From Gammaproteobacteria bacterium (GTDB lineage Bacteria; Pseudomonadota; Gammaproteobacteria; UBA4575), in assembly GCA_013001685.1 (NCBI GenBank), contig JABDMD010000011.1, forward strand, positions 1 through 48,344: a DNA stretch of 48,344 bases, read 5' to 3'. Position numbers and translations under genes: made by a program. Every line of letters starts with the position of its first letter. The first letter of the stretch is position 1. Positions 18,551 through 27,948 of the stretch are shown piece by piece. A model generated the notes under the pieces. That model saw only the letters and a list, made by a program, of their open reading frames with translations, made no database searches and was not told where the DNA came from.

Positions 18551-19378
18551 TCAAGAGAGGGGAATGTCGGTAACCCTATGCAGTACTATTTCTTGGACAA
18601 ACTTACTGCCTAAATAAGCCAAAATTAGAAAGGCAAAGCCACCCAGGGTCCAGCGAACTGCCATTTGCCCACGCCAGCCAAATTTCCAACGGCCCCAGAG
18701 CAGTATCGCAAAAAGCACCCAAGCTAAAATAGATAAGATAGTTTTGTGGGCAATATGTTGTTGAAACATATTTTCTAAAAATATAAAGCCGGTTATCAGT
18801 GCAATGGAAAGTAAAATAAAGCCGATAGTGATGGTTTGAAATAAAAATTTTTCAGAATCATACAGGGGTGGTAGGGCACGAGTCATGTCATCGATTTCAG
18901 CTTTGCGAAGGTGTCGTTCTTGATTAAATAATAAAATCGATTGAATAGCTGAAATGGTGAGCACACTAAAAGAAAATAGTGAGAACACGATATGAAATTG
19001 CAATCCGCGAGCATTGGATGTGGCAACTTGAATTTCAGGTTTAAGTATCGTCAATGCAATTCCAGCAACTACGATGGGTAATAGGAACAAGCCTATAAAT
19101 TCTCTTTTCTTGTTAACGGATAAAACCAACACCAGTGTGGAGATGATAAACAACACCAGGGAAACGGTATTATAAAAAGTGAGATTCAATCCCTGTGAGG
19201 TGAATGTTTGAGGGTAAAGATGTAGTGCATGTAATATGCATGCTGCTGCCCATGTTAGAAGCATCAAACCCCTTTTGTCGGAAATTTGGCTATTTACTGG
19301 ACGGTGAGAACGCCATAACAGTACTACAAATGTAACTGAGTAAAATACTATGGTGCTGTACTTAAGTATGCTTGACAT
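18551..19378 (-). CDS. ypjD: CcsA-like inner membrane protein YpjD
   Basis: A 275-residue polytopic membrane protein with about eight hydrophobic segments. It belongs to the CcsA/ResC cytochrome-c-assembly family, here the YpjD branch by its ffh/yfjD neighbourhood. Conserved features include the His in HALHLYPQTF, the FHIVFSLFSFSVLTISAIQSILLF segment and HKTILSILAWVLFAILLWGRWKFGWRG. A haem-handling role is suggested by the family but is not proven for YpjD. Confidence 0.85.
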   Translation of the reverse strand: MSSILKYSTIVFYSVTFVVLLWRSHRPVNSQISDKRGLMLLTWAAACILHALHLYPQTFTSQGLNLTFYNTVSLVLFIISTLVLVLSVNKKREFIGLFLLPIVVAGIALTILKPEIQVATSNARGLQFHIVFSLFSFSVLTISAIQSILLFNQERHLRKAEIDDMTRALPPLYDSEKFLFQTITIGFILLSIALITGFIFLENMFQQHIAHKTILSILAWVLFAILLWGRWKFGWRGQMAVRWTLGGFAFLILAYLGSKFVQEIVLHRVTDIPLS

Positions 19379-19573
19379 AAACAGACTAAAATTCTGCTCT
19401 AGCTAGTAAGTTAATGAGAACGTTGTCACAAGAAGCTGGGTATGTATGAAATAAATATCTTTCGTATCTAGTCATTATCTCAGACAATTGCATCTAAAGT
19501 GAATTGAGATAGGTTAGACATTTCTGTGCTGCTGGCAATGATAGCATCAATCAGATCTTGATTATTAAATACC

Positions 19574-20341
19574 ATGAATATACGTATCCTTGGCTGCAGC
19601 GGTGGTATTGGCTTAGGCAATAAAACTACCTCGCTATTATTAGACGACTCGGTGCTTATCGACTGTGGCACGGGTTTGGGTGATCTTTCGCTCGATGAAT
19701 TGTCTAAGCTTCAGCATGTCTTCATCACGCATAGCCATTTAGATCACATCGCACTCTTACCGATGTTGCTAGACACCGTATACGATGCTCTAGTGGATCG
19801 TCCTCTTACCTTACACTGTAAGCAAGAAACCTATGATGTATTAGCCAAGAACATTTTCAATTGGGATATATGGCCAAACTTTTTTGAGCTGCCTAGTAAA
19901 GAAACGCCTGTAATTATATATGAGTCGATGCAACCTGGCGACTGCATTGAGTTTGGTGACAAAGTCGTGAAAATGGTTGAGATGAATCATGCTGTTCCTG
20001 CTGCTGCATATATCATCAACAATGGCACTGGTAGTATTGCATTCAGTGGTGATTCGTTTACCAACGATACTTTTTGGCATGCGCTTAACGAAGAGCCGCG
20101 TATGGATTTGGTTATTGTTGAGTGCGGGTTTGCTAACGAGGATGAGGATATTGGTCGAGATTCCAAGCATTATTATCCAAATGCATTAGCAGAAGATTTA
20201 AAAAAATTAAATCATCGACCTGAACTATACATATCTCATTTGCAGCCTGGTAAAGAAGAACAGATCATCAAGCAACTTAATTCCTCTATTTCAGACTTTA
20301 AAATACATCGACTTTCCAGTGGTCAGATAATTTCGTTGTAA
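19574..20341 (+). CDS. Metallo-beta-lactamase-fold hydrolase, cyclic-nucleotide phosphodiesterase class II-like
   Basis: A 255-residue soluble enzyme with the dinuclear-metal motif THSHLDH (His53, His55, Asp57, His58), the later FSGDSF aspartate and the SHLQPG histidine. The start (MNIRILGCSGGIGLGNKTTSLLLDD) and overall size resemble class II 3',5'-cyclic-nucleotide phosphodiesterases (CpdP type) and RNase Z-like enzymes. Substrate is uncertain: cAMP is the best guess. No clear ribosome binding site precedes the ATG. It ends about 55 bases before ffh. Confidence 0.75.
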   Translation: MNIRILGCSGGIGLGNKTTSLLLDDSVLIDCGTGLGDLSLDELSKLQHVFITHSHLDHIALLPMLLDTVYDALVDRPLTLHCKQETYDVLAKNIFNWDIWPNFFELPSKETPVIIYESMQPGDCIEFGDKVVKMVEMNHAVPAAAYIINNGTGSIAFSGDSFTNDTFWHALNEEPRMDLVIVECGFANEDEDIGRDSKHYYPNALAEDLKKLNHRPELYISHLQPGKEEQIIKQLNSSISDFKIHRLSSGQIISL

Positions 20342-20347
20342 TTTCGC

Positions 20348-20353
20348 TATAAT
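20348..20353 (+). promoter_or_regulatory. Probable -10 box of the ffh promoter
   Basis: A perfect TATAAT lies 45 bases before the ffh ATG, just after the stop of the upstream gene. No good TTGACA-like -35 is seen at 16-18 bp spacing, so it may depend on an activator or an A/T-rich upstream element. Confidence 0.45.
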
Positions 20354-20397
20354 CCACTTCCTTTTGTAACTTCGCTCCTCAATGGGAGCACATTTCA

Positions 20398-21756
20398 ATG
20401 TTTGATAGTTTATCGACTCGCCTTACAAGTACTGTTCAGAAACTGCGCGGGCAAGCGCGTTTAAGCGAAGAAAATATTCAGGAAACCTTGCGTGAAGTGC
20501 GTATGGCTTTGCTAGAAGCCGACGTTGCACTGCCGGTGGTTAAAGATTTTATCGCGAGTGTTAAAGAGAAAGCTTTAGGTCAAGAAGTGTTGACCAGCTT
20601 GTCGCCAGGTCAGGCGCTCATCAAGATTGTAAATGACGAGTTAGTGCATCTTATGGGCGATGCTAATGAGTCATTAACACTTGCAGCTCAACCGCCAGTT
20701 GTAATTTTAATTGCGGGCTTACAAGGCGCTGGTAAAACTACTAGTATCGCTAAACTTTCTCGCTTTCTAACTGAGAAACAAAAGAAATCTGTCGCAGTCG
20801 TAAGTTGTGACGTTTATCGTCCGGCTGCAATTAAGCAACTACAAACACTAGCTAATGAAGTGGGTGTTGCATTTATTCCAAGCGATACCAGTCAGGCGCC
20901 AGTAGATATTGCTAATCGTGCGGTAGAACAAGCTAAATCACAATTCAAAGATGTGTTGTTAGTGGATACTGCAGGTCGATTGCATGTTGATGAAAATATG
21001 ATGCAAGAGATCATTCAGTTGTATCAAGCCATACAGCCAACTGAAACTTTATTTGTTGTCGATAGCATGAGTGGGCAAGATGCAGCGAATTCTGCAAAAG
21101 CATTTAACGAAGCGCTGCCATTAACCGGTGTGATACTAACTAAAACAGATGGTGATGCACGTGGTGGTGCAGCATTATCAGTACGGCATATTACGGGTAA
21201 ACCGATTAAGTTTTTAGGTACTGGCGAGAAAACTACTGCACTAGAGCCATTCCATCCTGATCGTATTGCTTCACGCATATTGGGTATGGGAGATGTGGTT
21301 AGTTTAGTCGAAGAAGTAGAGCAAAAAGTTGATCATGAAAAAGCTCAGAAACTTGCCAAGAAAATTAAGAAAGGTAGGAGCTTCAATATGGTTGATTTAA
21401 AAAGTCAGCTAGAGCAAATGATGAGCATGGGTGGCATGGCAGGAATCATGGATAAAATTCCAGGTGCTGCAGGCATGGCTAAAAAAGCGCCGGGCATGGG
21501 GGATGACAAATCCATACACCAAATGATTGCGATCATTAATTCTATGACCCCTCATGAACGTCGCTTTCCTGATGTGATTAAAAATACCCGTAAACGCCGT
21601 ATTGCTGCTGGGTCGGGCACGCAGGTGCAAGATGTGAATCGCTTGCTGAAGCAGCACCTACAAATGAAGAAGATGATGAAGAAGTTCTCCAAGAAAGGCG
21701 GCATGCAGCGCATGATGCAAGGTCTTAAAGGTGGGCTTCCACCTGGTTTAGGTTAA
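20398..21756 (+). CDS. ffh: Signal recognition particle protein Ffh
   Basis: GTPase that, with 4.5S RNA, delivers nascent membrane proteins to FtsY. The 452-residue protein has the N domain (1-85), the G domain with GLQGAGKTT, DTAGRLHVD and TKTDGDARGG, and the Met-rich M domain (FNMVDLKSQLEQMMSMGGM and MTPHERRFPDVI...RKRRIAAGSGT) that binds RNA and signal sequences. The tail ends GGLPPGLG. An echo of this tail follows downstream at 21777-21806. Its 4.5S RNA partner gene was not found in the window. Confidence 0.97.
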   Translation: MFDSLSTRLTSTVQKLRGQARLSEENIQETLREVRMALLEADVALPVVKDFIASVKEKALGQEVLTSLSPGQALIKIVNDELVHLMGDANESLTLAAQPPVVILIAGLQGAGKTTSIAKLSRFLTEKQKKSVAVVSCDVYRPAAIKQLQTLANEVGVAFIPSDTSQAPVDIANRAVEQAKSQFKDVLLVDTAGRLHVDENMMQEIIQLYQAIQPTETLFVVDSMSGQDAANSAKAFNEALPLTGVILTKTDGDARGGAALSVRHITGKPIKFLGTGEKTTALEPFHPDRIASRILGMGDVVSLVEEVEQKVDHEKAQKLAKKIKKGRSFNMVDLKSQLEQMMSMGGMAGIMDKIPGAAGMAKKAPGMGDDKSIHQMIAIINSMTPHERRFPDVIKNTRKRRIAAGSGTQVQDVNRLLKQHLQMKKMMKKFSKKGGMQRMMQGLKGGLPPGLG

Positions 21757-21776
21757 CGCATGACTTAATATATTAC

Positions 21777-21806
21777 CGGGCTGGAATACCGCCTGGATTA
21801 GGGTAA
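21777..21806 (+). repeat. Vestigial copy of the ffh 3' end
   Basis: The last codons of ffh (GLPPGLG-stop, 21733-21756) recur at 21783-21806 as GGA ATA CCG CCT GGA TTA GGG TAA, reading GIPPGLG-stop. Six of eight codons encode the same residue or stop with mostly third-base changes. The copy is out of frame with ffh by two bases. It may be a remnant of a longer repetitive Ffh tail or of a partial duplication. Confidence 0.5.
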
Positions 21807-21860
21807 ATGTAGAGGTCGCCTCATATCCCTTAATCTCAGGGCTGAAGTATCTCAATACAC

Positions 21861-21888
21861 TTTATTTTCGGCCAAATTTGCGTACAAT
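21861..21888 (+). promoter_or_regulatory. Possible promoter of the rpsP operon
   Basis: A -10-like TACAAT at 21883-21888 stands 41 bases before the rpsP ATG, with a weak -35-like TTTATT at 21861-21866 (16-bp spacer). The region just downstream, GCCCGGCTC, is GC-rich as in discriminators of ribosomal-protein promoters. This is inference from position and one good hexamer. Confidence 0.35.
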
Positions 21889-21928
21889 GCCCGGCTCTCA
21901 ATAACGCAAATACTCAAAATAGAAATAT

Positions 21929-22180
21929 ATGGTCACCATTCGATTAGCCAGAGGCGGAGCTAAAAAACGCCCTTTTTACCACATTGTTGTAACTGATTCG
22001 CGCAAGCGCCGAGATAGTAGCTACATTGAGCGTATTGGCTATTACAACCCTACCGCAAGGGGTCAGGAAGTGAAATTGAATATCGAAATGGAGCGTTTTG
22101 AGCTTTGGTGTGGACATGGAGCCCAGCCTTCAGATCGCGTTGCGCATCTAGTGAAGACTCACCTCAAGCAAGCTGCGTAA
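21929..22180 (+). CDS. rpsP: 30S ribosomal protein bS16
   Basis: An 83-residue small-subunit protein, first gene of the conserved rpsP-rimM-trmD-rplS operon. The sequence [21 protein letters not shown] and [12 protein letters not shown] are diagnostic. Length is normal. Its translation start is followed by the rest of the operon with a 57-base gap before rimM. Confidence 0.97.
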   Translation: MVTIRLARGGAKKRPFYHIVVTDSRKRRDSSYIERIGYYNPTARGQEVKLNIEMERFELWCGHGAQPSDRVAHLVKTHLKQAA

Positions 22181-22217
22181 AAGGCACCTACTTTTTCAAA
22201 TCTTTTTTTTTAGTCTG

Positions 22218-22231
22218 GCCCGTATTCGGGC
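22218..22231 (+). promoter_or_regulatory. Hairpin in the rimM translation start region
   Basis: GCCCG-TATT-CGGGC forms a 5-bp GC stem, extendable by two G-U pairs, ending only six bases before the TTG start of rimM. It covers the place where a Shine-Dalgarno would lie. In E. coli RimM and TrmD are made at much lower levels than the flanking ribosomal proteins through translational control, so this stem could serve the same purpose. Confidence 0.45.
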
Positions 22232-22237
22232 TGCATC

Positions 22238-22756
22238 TTGAGTAAACAAGATACATACATTCAGCTCGGAGCTATCCAAGGTGTATTTGGCATCAAAGGT
22301 TGGCTGAAAATATTTTCTTTTTGTCGTCCTAAAGAACAAATTCTTGATTATTCAAGCTGGGAATTGCGAACGCTCAACAATGCAGATGTGTATGTCTTGC
22401 AAGAAGGTAAATTACACGGCAATGGTATTGTTGCGAAATTACAAAACATTGATGACCGTACACAAGCTAACACTTTGGTTCGCGCTGAGATCTGGGTTGC
22501 CAAGAGCGAGTTACCTGATCTGGCAAAAGATGAATTTTACTGGTTTCAGTTAGAAGGATTGGCCGTTATAAGTGTTGATGGTGAGCAACTTGGCCGAGTA
22601 AAGAGGATGATGGAAACCGGTGCGAATGACGTAATAGTTGTTCAGGATGAAACCGAAAAGCAAGAAATCTTAATACCTTACGTTCGTGGACAGGTGGTTA
22701 AGCGCGTAGACTTAGAGAAGAGGACAATCACTGTTGATTGGCAAAAAGATTATTAG
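22238..22756 (+). CDS. rimM: Ribosome maturation factor RimM
   Basis: A 172-residue factor for 16S rRNA processing and 30S maturation, binding uS19. The N-terminal RimM barrel has IQLGAIQGVFGIKGWLKIFSF; the C-terminal PRC barrel has LPDLAKDEFYWFQLEGLAV...IPYVRGQVVKRVD. The only start that keeps the full N-terminus is TTG at 22238, with no evident ribosome binding site, consistent with low expression inside the operon. It stops five bases before trmD. Confidence 0.95.
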   Translation: MSKQDTYIQLGAIQGVFGIKGWLKIFSFCRPKEQILDYSSWELRTLNNADVYVLQEGKLHGNGIVAKLQNIDDRTQANTLVRAEIWVAKSELPDLAKDEFYWFQLEGLAVISVDGEQLGRVKRMMETGANDVIVVQDETEKQEILIPYVRGQVVKRVDLEKRTITVDWQKDY

Positions 22757-22761
22757 CACTC

Positions 22762-23499
22762 ATGTATTTTAAAGTCATTACTCTGTTTCCAGAAATGGTT
22801 TTGAGCTTGGCAAAGTTCGGTGTAGTGGGCAGAGCCATTGAGAATAATTTAGCAAGCCTTGAAGTTCTAAATCCCAGAGATTTTTCTGACGATCCAAATC
22901 TTCGTGTGGACGATCGTCCCTATGGCGGAGGTCCCGGTATGGTGATGCAATTCGAGCCTTTGCAAAAAGCCATACAAAAAGCCCGGGGCAATGCGGCTAG
23001 AGAGAGGGTGATTTGCCTCTCAGCACAAGGCAAGCCATTTCAAAATGCTGATGTAGAAAGATTAGATACCTACGACAACTTGATCCTGTTGGCAGGCAGG
23101 TATGAGGGTATCGATGAGCGTTTAATTGAAACTGAGGTAGATGAAGAGATCTCTATAGGGGATATCGTTGTCAGTGGTGGGGAGCTACCTGCCATGATGG
23201 TGGTCGATGCGCTGATTCGACATATTCCAGGTGCCCTAGGCCATGATGAATCGGCACAACAGGATTCCTTTGTTGACGGGCTGCTCGATTGCCCGCATTA
23301 TACGCGCCCTGAAAGTATCAATGATCTCAGTGTGCCCAAGGTGTTGCTGAGTGGAGACCATCAAGCCATTCAGAAATGGCGCGAAAAACAGTCATTGGGT
23401 CGTACTTTTCAAAGAAGGCCGGAATTATTTGAAAAATTGGAGCTCAGTGATGAGCAAAAGGTCTTGCTACAGGAATATATACAAGAACAGCAAAACTAA
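22762..23499 (+). CDS. trmD: tRNA (guanine-37-N1) methyltransferase
   Basis: Methylates G37 next to the anticodon with S-adenosylmethionine, preventing frameshifting. The 245-residue knotted SPOUT enzyme has [26 protein letters not shown], the cofactor-binding [11 protein letters not shown] and [14 protein letters not shown], and [11 protein letters not shown]. The start at 22762 gives the canonical N-terminus; the frame is open back into rimM but those codons are not family-like. Confidence 0.97.
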   Translation: MYFKVITLFPEMVLSLAKFGVVGRAIENNLASLEVLNPRDFSDDPNLRVDDRPYGGGPGMVMQFEPLQKAIQKARGNAARERVICLSAQGKPFQNADVERLDTYDNLILLAGRYEGIDERLIETEVDEEISIGDIVVSGGELPAMMVVDALIRHIPGALGHDESAQQDSFVDGLLDCPHYTRPESINDLSVPKVLLSGDHQAIQKWREKQSLGRTFQRRPELFEKLELSDEQKVLLQEYIQEQQN

Positions 23500-23513
23500 A
23501 GTACCTTAAGAAT

Positions 23514-23858
23514 ATGTCGAATATTATCCAAGAAATTGATCAGCAACAGCTTAAGCAAGATATCCCAGATTTCAGTCCTGGTGATACTGTTGTTGTGCAG
23601 GTAAGAGTCAAGGAAGGAGATCGTGAGCGGTTGCAGGCTTTTGAAGGTGTTGTGATTGCCAAGCGTAATCGTGGAATAAATTCCGCATTCACAGTACGGA
23701 AACTTTCTCATGGTGAAGGTGTAGAAAGAGTATTCCAGAGTCACAGTCCATTAATTGAAAGTGTCAAAGTTAAGCGTAAAGGTGATGTGAGACGTGCAAA
23801 GCTTTACTACTTACGTGGACGTACTGGTAAGGCAGCTAGAATAAAAGAAAAGATTTAG
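23514..23858 (+). CDS. rplS: 50S ribosomal protein bL19
   Basis: A 114-residue large-subunit protein located at the 30S-50S interface, last gene of the operon. Diagnostic sequences are [26 protein letters not shown] and the C-terminal [18 protein letters not shown]. It starts 14 bases after trmD and is followed at once by a strong terminator. Confidence 0.97.
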   Translation: MSNIIQEIDQQQLKQDIPDFSPGDTVVVQVRVKEGDRERLQAFEGVVIAKRNRGINSAFTVRKLSHGEGVERVFQSHSPLIESVKVKRKGDVRRAKLYYLRGRTGKAARIKEKI

Positions 23859-23880
23859 TTGTCGATTTAAAATTCTATCT

Positions 23881-23907
23881 AAAACGCCTCGTTTATCGAG
23901 GCGTTTT
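23881..23907 (+). terminator. Intrinsic terminator of the trmD operon
   Basis: AAAACGCCTCG and CGAGGCGTTTT form a perfect 11-bp stem around a TTTAT loop, 22 bases after the rplS stop. The 3' arm ends in TTTT and is followed by AGTTTC. This fits a Rho-independent terminator and could work in both directions. Confidence 0.85.
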
Positions 23908-23967
23908 AGTTTCTGCAATCTCAAAGCCAAAGCGTAAACACAATAGTCAAACAAGGTACAATTCGCT

Positions 23968-24432
23968 ATGGATCAAATCATCGTAAAAACTCCAATCGGC
24001 AAGATAGCAGTGGACTATCAAGATGGCTTTGTAATAGAAGTACATCAAGTAGCTGATCGAGTACGTGCGTCAAGTAAGAAAGATCCCTTTGCCGTAGAAA
24101 TACAAAAACAATTTACGGCTTATTTTTCTGGAGATCTAAAAGAATTTAATTTGCCGTTTTTATTTAAACAAGGTACAGATTATCAGTTAAAAGTGTGGGA
24201 CCAAATTAGAAAAATTTCATTTGGTAATACTAAAACCTATGGAGAGATTGCTAAAAAAATAAAATCAGGTCCGCGTGCAGTAGGCAATGCCTGTCGGCGC
24301 AATCAGCTATTACTACTGGTTCCTTGTCATCGGGTAGTAAGTGTTTCTGGTTTGGGTGGTTTTATGGGTGATGACACGGGTAAGCTAGTGCAACGTAAGC
24401 AGTGGCTACTTGATCACGAACAAATGCAGTAA
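23968..24432 (+). CDS. ogt: Methylated-DNA--protein-cysteine methyltransferase
   Basis: Suicide repair of O6-methylguanine by transferring the methyl group to its own Cys. The 154-residue protein has the C-terminal domain with FGNTKTYGEIAKKI, GPRAVGNACRRNQ and the active site PCHRVV (Cys120), followed by GGFMGD. The N-terminal ribonuclease-like domain is short, as in Ogt. It lacks an Ada-type regulatory domain. Nine bases separate it from the amidotransferase gene. Confidence 0.93.
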   Translation: MDQIIVKTPIGKIAVDYQDGFVIEVHQVADRVRASSKKDPFAVEIQKQFTAYFSGDLKEFNLPFLFKQGTDYQLKVWDQIRKISFGNTKTYGEIAKKIKSGPRAVGNACRRNQLLLLVPCHRVVSVSGLGGFMGDDTGKLVQRKQWLLDHEQMQ

Positions 24433-24441
24433 TAGACCGTA

Positions 24442-25155
24442 ATGCGTATTCATTACCTTAAACATGTTCCCTTTGAGGGTTTGGGTTCAATGGAAAATAT
24501 GTTTGTAGAGCGTGGCTGCAGTTTGTCTCGAACTTGTATGTATGAAGATCAGTCTTTGCCTTCGATTCATGATATTGATGCGCTAGTTGTGATGGGTGGG
24601 CCAATGGGCGTTGGAGATGATGATGAGTATCCATGGCTTACTTTAGAGAAAGAATTTATTGAATCAATGATTAAACGAGAAGTTCCTGTGTTAGGAGTTT
24701 GTTTGGGTGCCCAACTCATCGCAAATGTCTTGGGTGCTGAGGTAAGCAAGAATGTGCATGAAGAGATTGGTTGGTTTCCAGTTAAACGGACTAAAGGACT
24801 CATTGATGAGCGAGTTGAGAACTTACCGATTAGTTTTGATGCACTGCACTGGCATGGCGATACATTTGATATCCCAGAGGGCGGTCACAATTTTATGACC
24901 AGTGAAGCTTGTGCGAATCAGGGCTTTGCCTATGGCGATTCAACTCTTGCTTTGCAATTTCATCTTGAAATGCTTCCCAGCGATGTACAAACGATATACC
25001 AAGAATGCGGTAATCCTGAGAAGAACGGCGCTTATATTCATGGTCTTGCAGATATGTTGGCACCAGCTGATAAATTCCAGCGGGCTGGTAAGATACTTGA
25101 AAAGTTTTTGGAGGCCTTTATTTTTCAAAAATCGACCCAATTATTAGGAGAATGA
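24442..25155 (+). CDS. Class I glutamine amidotransferase (GMP synthase-like)
   Basis: A 237-residue single-domain amidotransferase. The nucleophile elbow GVCLGAQ carries Cys87, the oxyanion motif is VVMGGPMGVGDDDEYPW, and the His-Glu pair is in LQFHLEM. The family resembles the GuaA N-terminal domain but stands alone; substrates of such proteins are mostly unknown, with gamma-glutamyl or peptide hydrolysis suggested for some. The stop overlaps the region just before the small downstream gene. Confidence 0.85.
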   Translation: MRIHYLKHVPFEGLGSMENMFVERGCSLSRTCMYEDQSLPSIHDIDALVVMGGPMGVGDDDEYPWLTLEKEFIESMIKREVPVLGVCLGAQLIANVLGAEVSKNVHEEIGWFPVKRTKGLIDERVENLPISFDALHWHGDTFDIPEGGHNFMTSEACANQGFAYGDSTLALQFHLEMLPSDVQTIYQECGNPEKNGAYIHGLADMLAPADKFQRAGKILEKFLEAFIFQKSTQLLGE

Positions 25156-25157
25156 CT

Positions 25158-25364
25158 ATGGATGACAACAGTAGAAAAGATATTCGAGCTTTGCTCAAAA
25201 CCTTTGGTGTTAAAGCCGATGAGGCTATTGTTGGGCATCTGGCGAAAAACCCTGATGTTAAACAACTTAAGCTAAAGGTCACTTTGGAAGATATGACTGA
25301 CTACGGTGCATCTAAGCCAAGTGAGGATTTATCATTTGTCGTTGATGGCCAAATAAATCGTTAA
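25158..25364 (+). CDS. Small protein, DUF6494-like
   Basis: A 68-residue soluble protein (MDDNSRKDIRALLKTFGVKA and ending FVVDGQINR). The layout, a short helix with R.LLK..GV followed by a beta region ending in VDG.I, resembles DUF6494 small proteins of proteobacteria; this call is from pattern only. I chose the ATG at 25158 because AGGAG lies seven bases upstream; the in-frame ATG at 25152 is too close to it. Translation is probably coupled to the upstream amidotransferase stop. Confidence 0.65.
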   Translation: MDDNSRKDIRALLKTFGVKADEAIVGHLAKNPDVKQLKLKVTLEDMTDYGASKPSEDLSFVVDGQINR

Positions 25365-25389
25365 TTAACTAAATTATTTTTTGAGAACC

Positions 25390-27336
25390 ATGAGTACAGA
25401 AACAAATAAAAAGACCCATAAAAAGAATAAACCAGAGAAAAGTAATCCAATAGAAGGTAAAAGAGAAACTTTGCAGTTTGAAACCGAGGTTTCGCAGCTT
25501 CTGCATTTAATGATTCACTCACTTTATTCTAATAAAGAGATATTTTTACGCGAGATAATCTCTAATGCATCGGATGCCTGTGACAAATTGCGTTTTGAGG
25601 CAATTTCAGATGATTCATTGTTGAGTGATGATGCAGATCTTAAAATTCAAGTCGAATTCGATAAAGATGATCGTACTGTAACCATCCGCGATAACGGCGT
25701 TGGTATGAGCCGTGATGAAGTGGTAAATAATATTGGTACCATCGCAAAGTCAGGTACCAAAGAATTTCTAGATCAGCTAACAGGCGATCAAAGTAAAGAT
25801 TCACACCTTATTGGGCAGTTCGGAGTTGGTTTTTATTCGGCATTTATTGTTGCCGATAAAGTTACCTTAAGAACTAGGCGCGCTGGGTTTGAAAAAGATC
25901 AAGCTGTGCAGTGGGAGTCTGAAGGAACAGGTTCATACACTTTAGAAGAAATTAATAAAGATAATCGCGGAACGGAAGTCATCTTGCATCTAAAAAAAGA
26001 TGAAGATGAATTTTTAAGCGGCTGGCGTTTGCGTTCTATCATTAGTACCTACTCAGATCATGTGCCTTTGCCAATAGAGATGCGCGAAGAGAATGACAAA
26101 GGTGAGGTTACTGCCAAGTGGGAAACGGTAAATAAAGCATCTGCATTATGGGTGCGTCCGAAAAGCGAGATTACTGATGATGATTACAAAGAGTTTTATA
26201 AGCATGTAGGCCATGACTTTGCTGATCCATTATTATGGACACATAACCGTGTAGAAGGGAAAATAGAATATATTTCTTTGTTATATATCCCTTCGCAAGC
26301 TCCGTTTGATTTATTTGATCAAAATCCAAAGCATGGTGTAAAGCTCTACGTGCAACGTGTCTTCATTATGGATGATGCGGAAAAGTTATTACCACGTTAT
26401 TTGCGTTTTGTGCGCGGTGTAATCGATTCCAATGATTTGCCATTGAATATTTCGCGTGAAATTCTACAAAGCAATAAAGTTATTGACAATATACGTTCAG
26501 GATCGGTCAAAAAAATCCTAGGTTTATTGGAAGCTCTAGCTAAAAATGAGTCTGATAAATATCAAGAGTTTTGGAATGTTTTCGGAAAAGTTTTAAAAGA
26601 AGGGCCCGGTGAAGATTTTGGCAATAAAGAAAAGATTGCTAAGTTACTAAGGTTTGCTTCAACTCATCAAGACAGTGACGCGCAAACTGTTTCTTTAGAT
26701 GACTACATTGCCCGTATGAAACCTGAGCAAGAAAAGATCTATTTCATTACGGCGGACAATTATGCTGCTGCTAAAAATAGCCCACACTTAGAAATATTTA
26801 AAGACAAAGGCATCGAAGTGTTGCTGCTTTCTGATCGTGTAGATGAGTGGTTAATGAGTCATCTAAATGAATATGCTGAAAAATCTTTTGCTTCCGTGGC
26901 TAAAGGCGAGCTTGATTTAGATAAGTTAGCCAGTGAAGAAGATAAAAAAGAACGCAAGAAAGCTGAAAAAGAAGCTAAAGAGCTTATTAAGCGCATTAAG
27001 AAAGTCCTAGATGATAAGGTAGAAGATGTTCGTGTTTCTCATCGTTTAACCAGTTCGCCTGCGTGTATTGTGCTAAGTGAGCATGATATGGCTCTGTATA
27101 TGCAGCATCTTATGAAACAAGCCGGACATGACATGCCGCAAACTAAACCTGTGTTAGAAATTAATCCCACGCACGCTTTAGTTCAACGCATGGAAAACGA
27201 GCAAGCGGAAGATCGTTTCGAAGACTGGGCGCGAATTTTATTTGATCAAGCGATTCTTGCCGAGGGAGGACAGCTTGAAGATCCTGCAACTTTCGTTAAT
27301 CGGCTCAACCAGATGATTAACGAAATTGCCAAATAA
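25390..27336 (+). CDS. htpG: Chaperone HtpG (Hsp90)
   Basis: ATP-dependent cytosolic chaperone of 648 residues. N-terminal ATPase motifs: [40 protein letters not shown] and [11 protein letters not shown]. The middle domain has [11 protein letters not shown] and [11 protein letters not shown]; the C-terminal dimer domain follows a charged stretch ([16 protein letters not shown]). Before the Hsp90 core there is an extra Lys-rich leader of about 25 residues. Start ATG is 25390. The end overlaps ycgN by 11 bases. Confidence 0.97.
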   Translation: MSTETNKKTHKKNKPEKSNPIEGKRETLQFETEVSQLLHLMIHSLYSNKEIFLREIISNASDACDKLRFEAISDDSLLSDDADLKIQVEFDKDDRTVTIRDNGVGMSRDEVVNNIGTIAKSGTKEFLDQLTGDQSKDSHLIGQFGVGFYSAFIVADKVTLRTRRAGFEKDQAVQWESEGTGSYTLEEINKDNRGTEVILHLKKDEDEFLSGWRLRSIISTYSDHVPLPIEMREENDKGEVTAKWETVNKASALWVRPKSEITDDDYKEFYKHVGHDFADPLLWTHNRVEGKIEYISLLYIPSQAPFDLFDQNPKHGVKLYVQRVFIMDDAEKLLPRYLRFVRGVIDSNDLPLNISREILQSNKVIDNIRSGSVKKILGLLEALAKNESDKYQEFWNVFGKVLKEGPGEDFGNKEKIAKLLRFASTHQDSDAQTVSLDDYIARMKPEQEKIYFITADNYAAAKNSPHLEIFKDKGIEVLLLSDRVDEWLMSHLNEYAEKSFASVAKGELDLDKLASEEDKKERKKAEKEAKELIKRIKKVLDDKVEDVRVSHRLTSSPACIVLSEHDMALYMQHLMKQAGHDMPQTKPVLEINPTHALVQRMENEQAEDRFEDWARILFDQAILAEGGQLEDPATFVNRLNQMINEIAK

Positions 27337-27775
27337 AAAAAAATCTAAAGAGCCGTTTTGGAAAGCCAAAACCCTTGCAGAGATGTCCCAAAAAGAATGG
27401 GAATCTCTGTGTGATGGTTGCGGGAAGTGCTGTCTAATTAAATTAGAAGATGCAGATACAAAAGAACTGTTTTACACCGATGTAGCGTGCCACTTGCTAG
27501 ATGCTAAAACCTGTCAGTGTAAAGACTATAAAAATCGTAGAAGCTTAGTAGATGATTGCCTACAACTTGAAGTAAATGATGTTGAAGAATTCAAGTGGTT
27601 GCCGAAATCATGCTCGTATCGTTTATTGCACGAGGGTAATGATTTACCTAAGTGGCATCATTTAATTTCAGGCGACCGTAATACGGTTCACAAAAAGAAA
27701 ATGTCAGTGAAAAATCGTGTTATTAGTGAGATGGAAGTAATGGAAGTAGCAGAGCATATTGTGTATTGGGTGTAA
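27326..27775 (+). CDS. ycgN: YcgN family cysteine cluster protein
   Basis: A 149-residue UPF0260 protein with the [11 protein letters not shown] cluster and a second Cys set ([16 protein letters not shown] and [11 protein letters not shown]), typical of the YkgJ/YcgN Fe- or Zn-binding group. The function is not known. Conserved PFW.AKTLAEM before the cluster requires the TTG start at 27326, inside the end of htpG, so translation may depend on the upstream gene. The E. coli homologue has about 150 residues. Confidence 0.88.
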   Translation: MPNKKKSKEPFWKAKTLAEMSQKEWESLCDGCGKCCLIKLEDADTKELFYTDVACHLLDAKTCQCKDYKNRRSLVDDCLQLEVNDVEEFKWLPKSCSYRLLHEGNDLPKWHHLISGDRNTVHKKKMSVKNRVISEMEVMEVAEHIVYWV

Positions 27776-27948
27776 TACAAGGATGTATGCATATGAGCCG
27801 CATCGAGGATTTTGCGAAAAAATTAGTTTTTTGATTCTTGTTATTTTGGAAAAGCATATGTACTACATATCTGTAATGTAATGTGCTGATAAGGAATCTT
27901 AAATACTACGCCTGAAGCGTTTATTTCCGTCAGAAGTAAAAATTGAAA

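Noticed and set aside
27783-27881. 32-codon plus-strand frame after ycgN
   Set aside because: The AAGGA is too close to the ATG, the peptide has no clear features, and other short frames overlap it.
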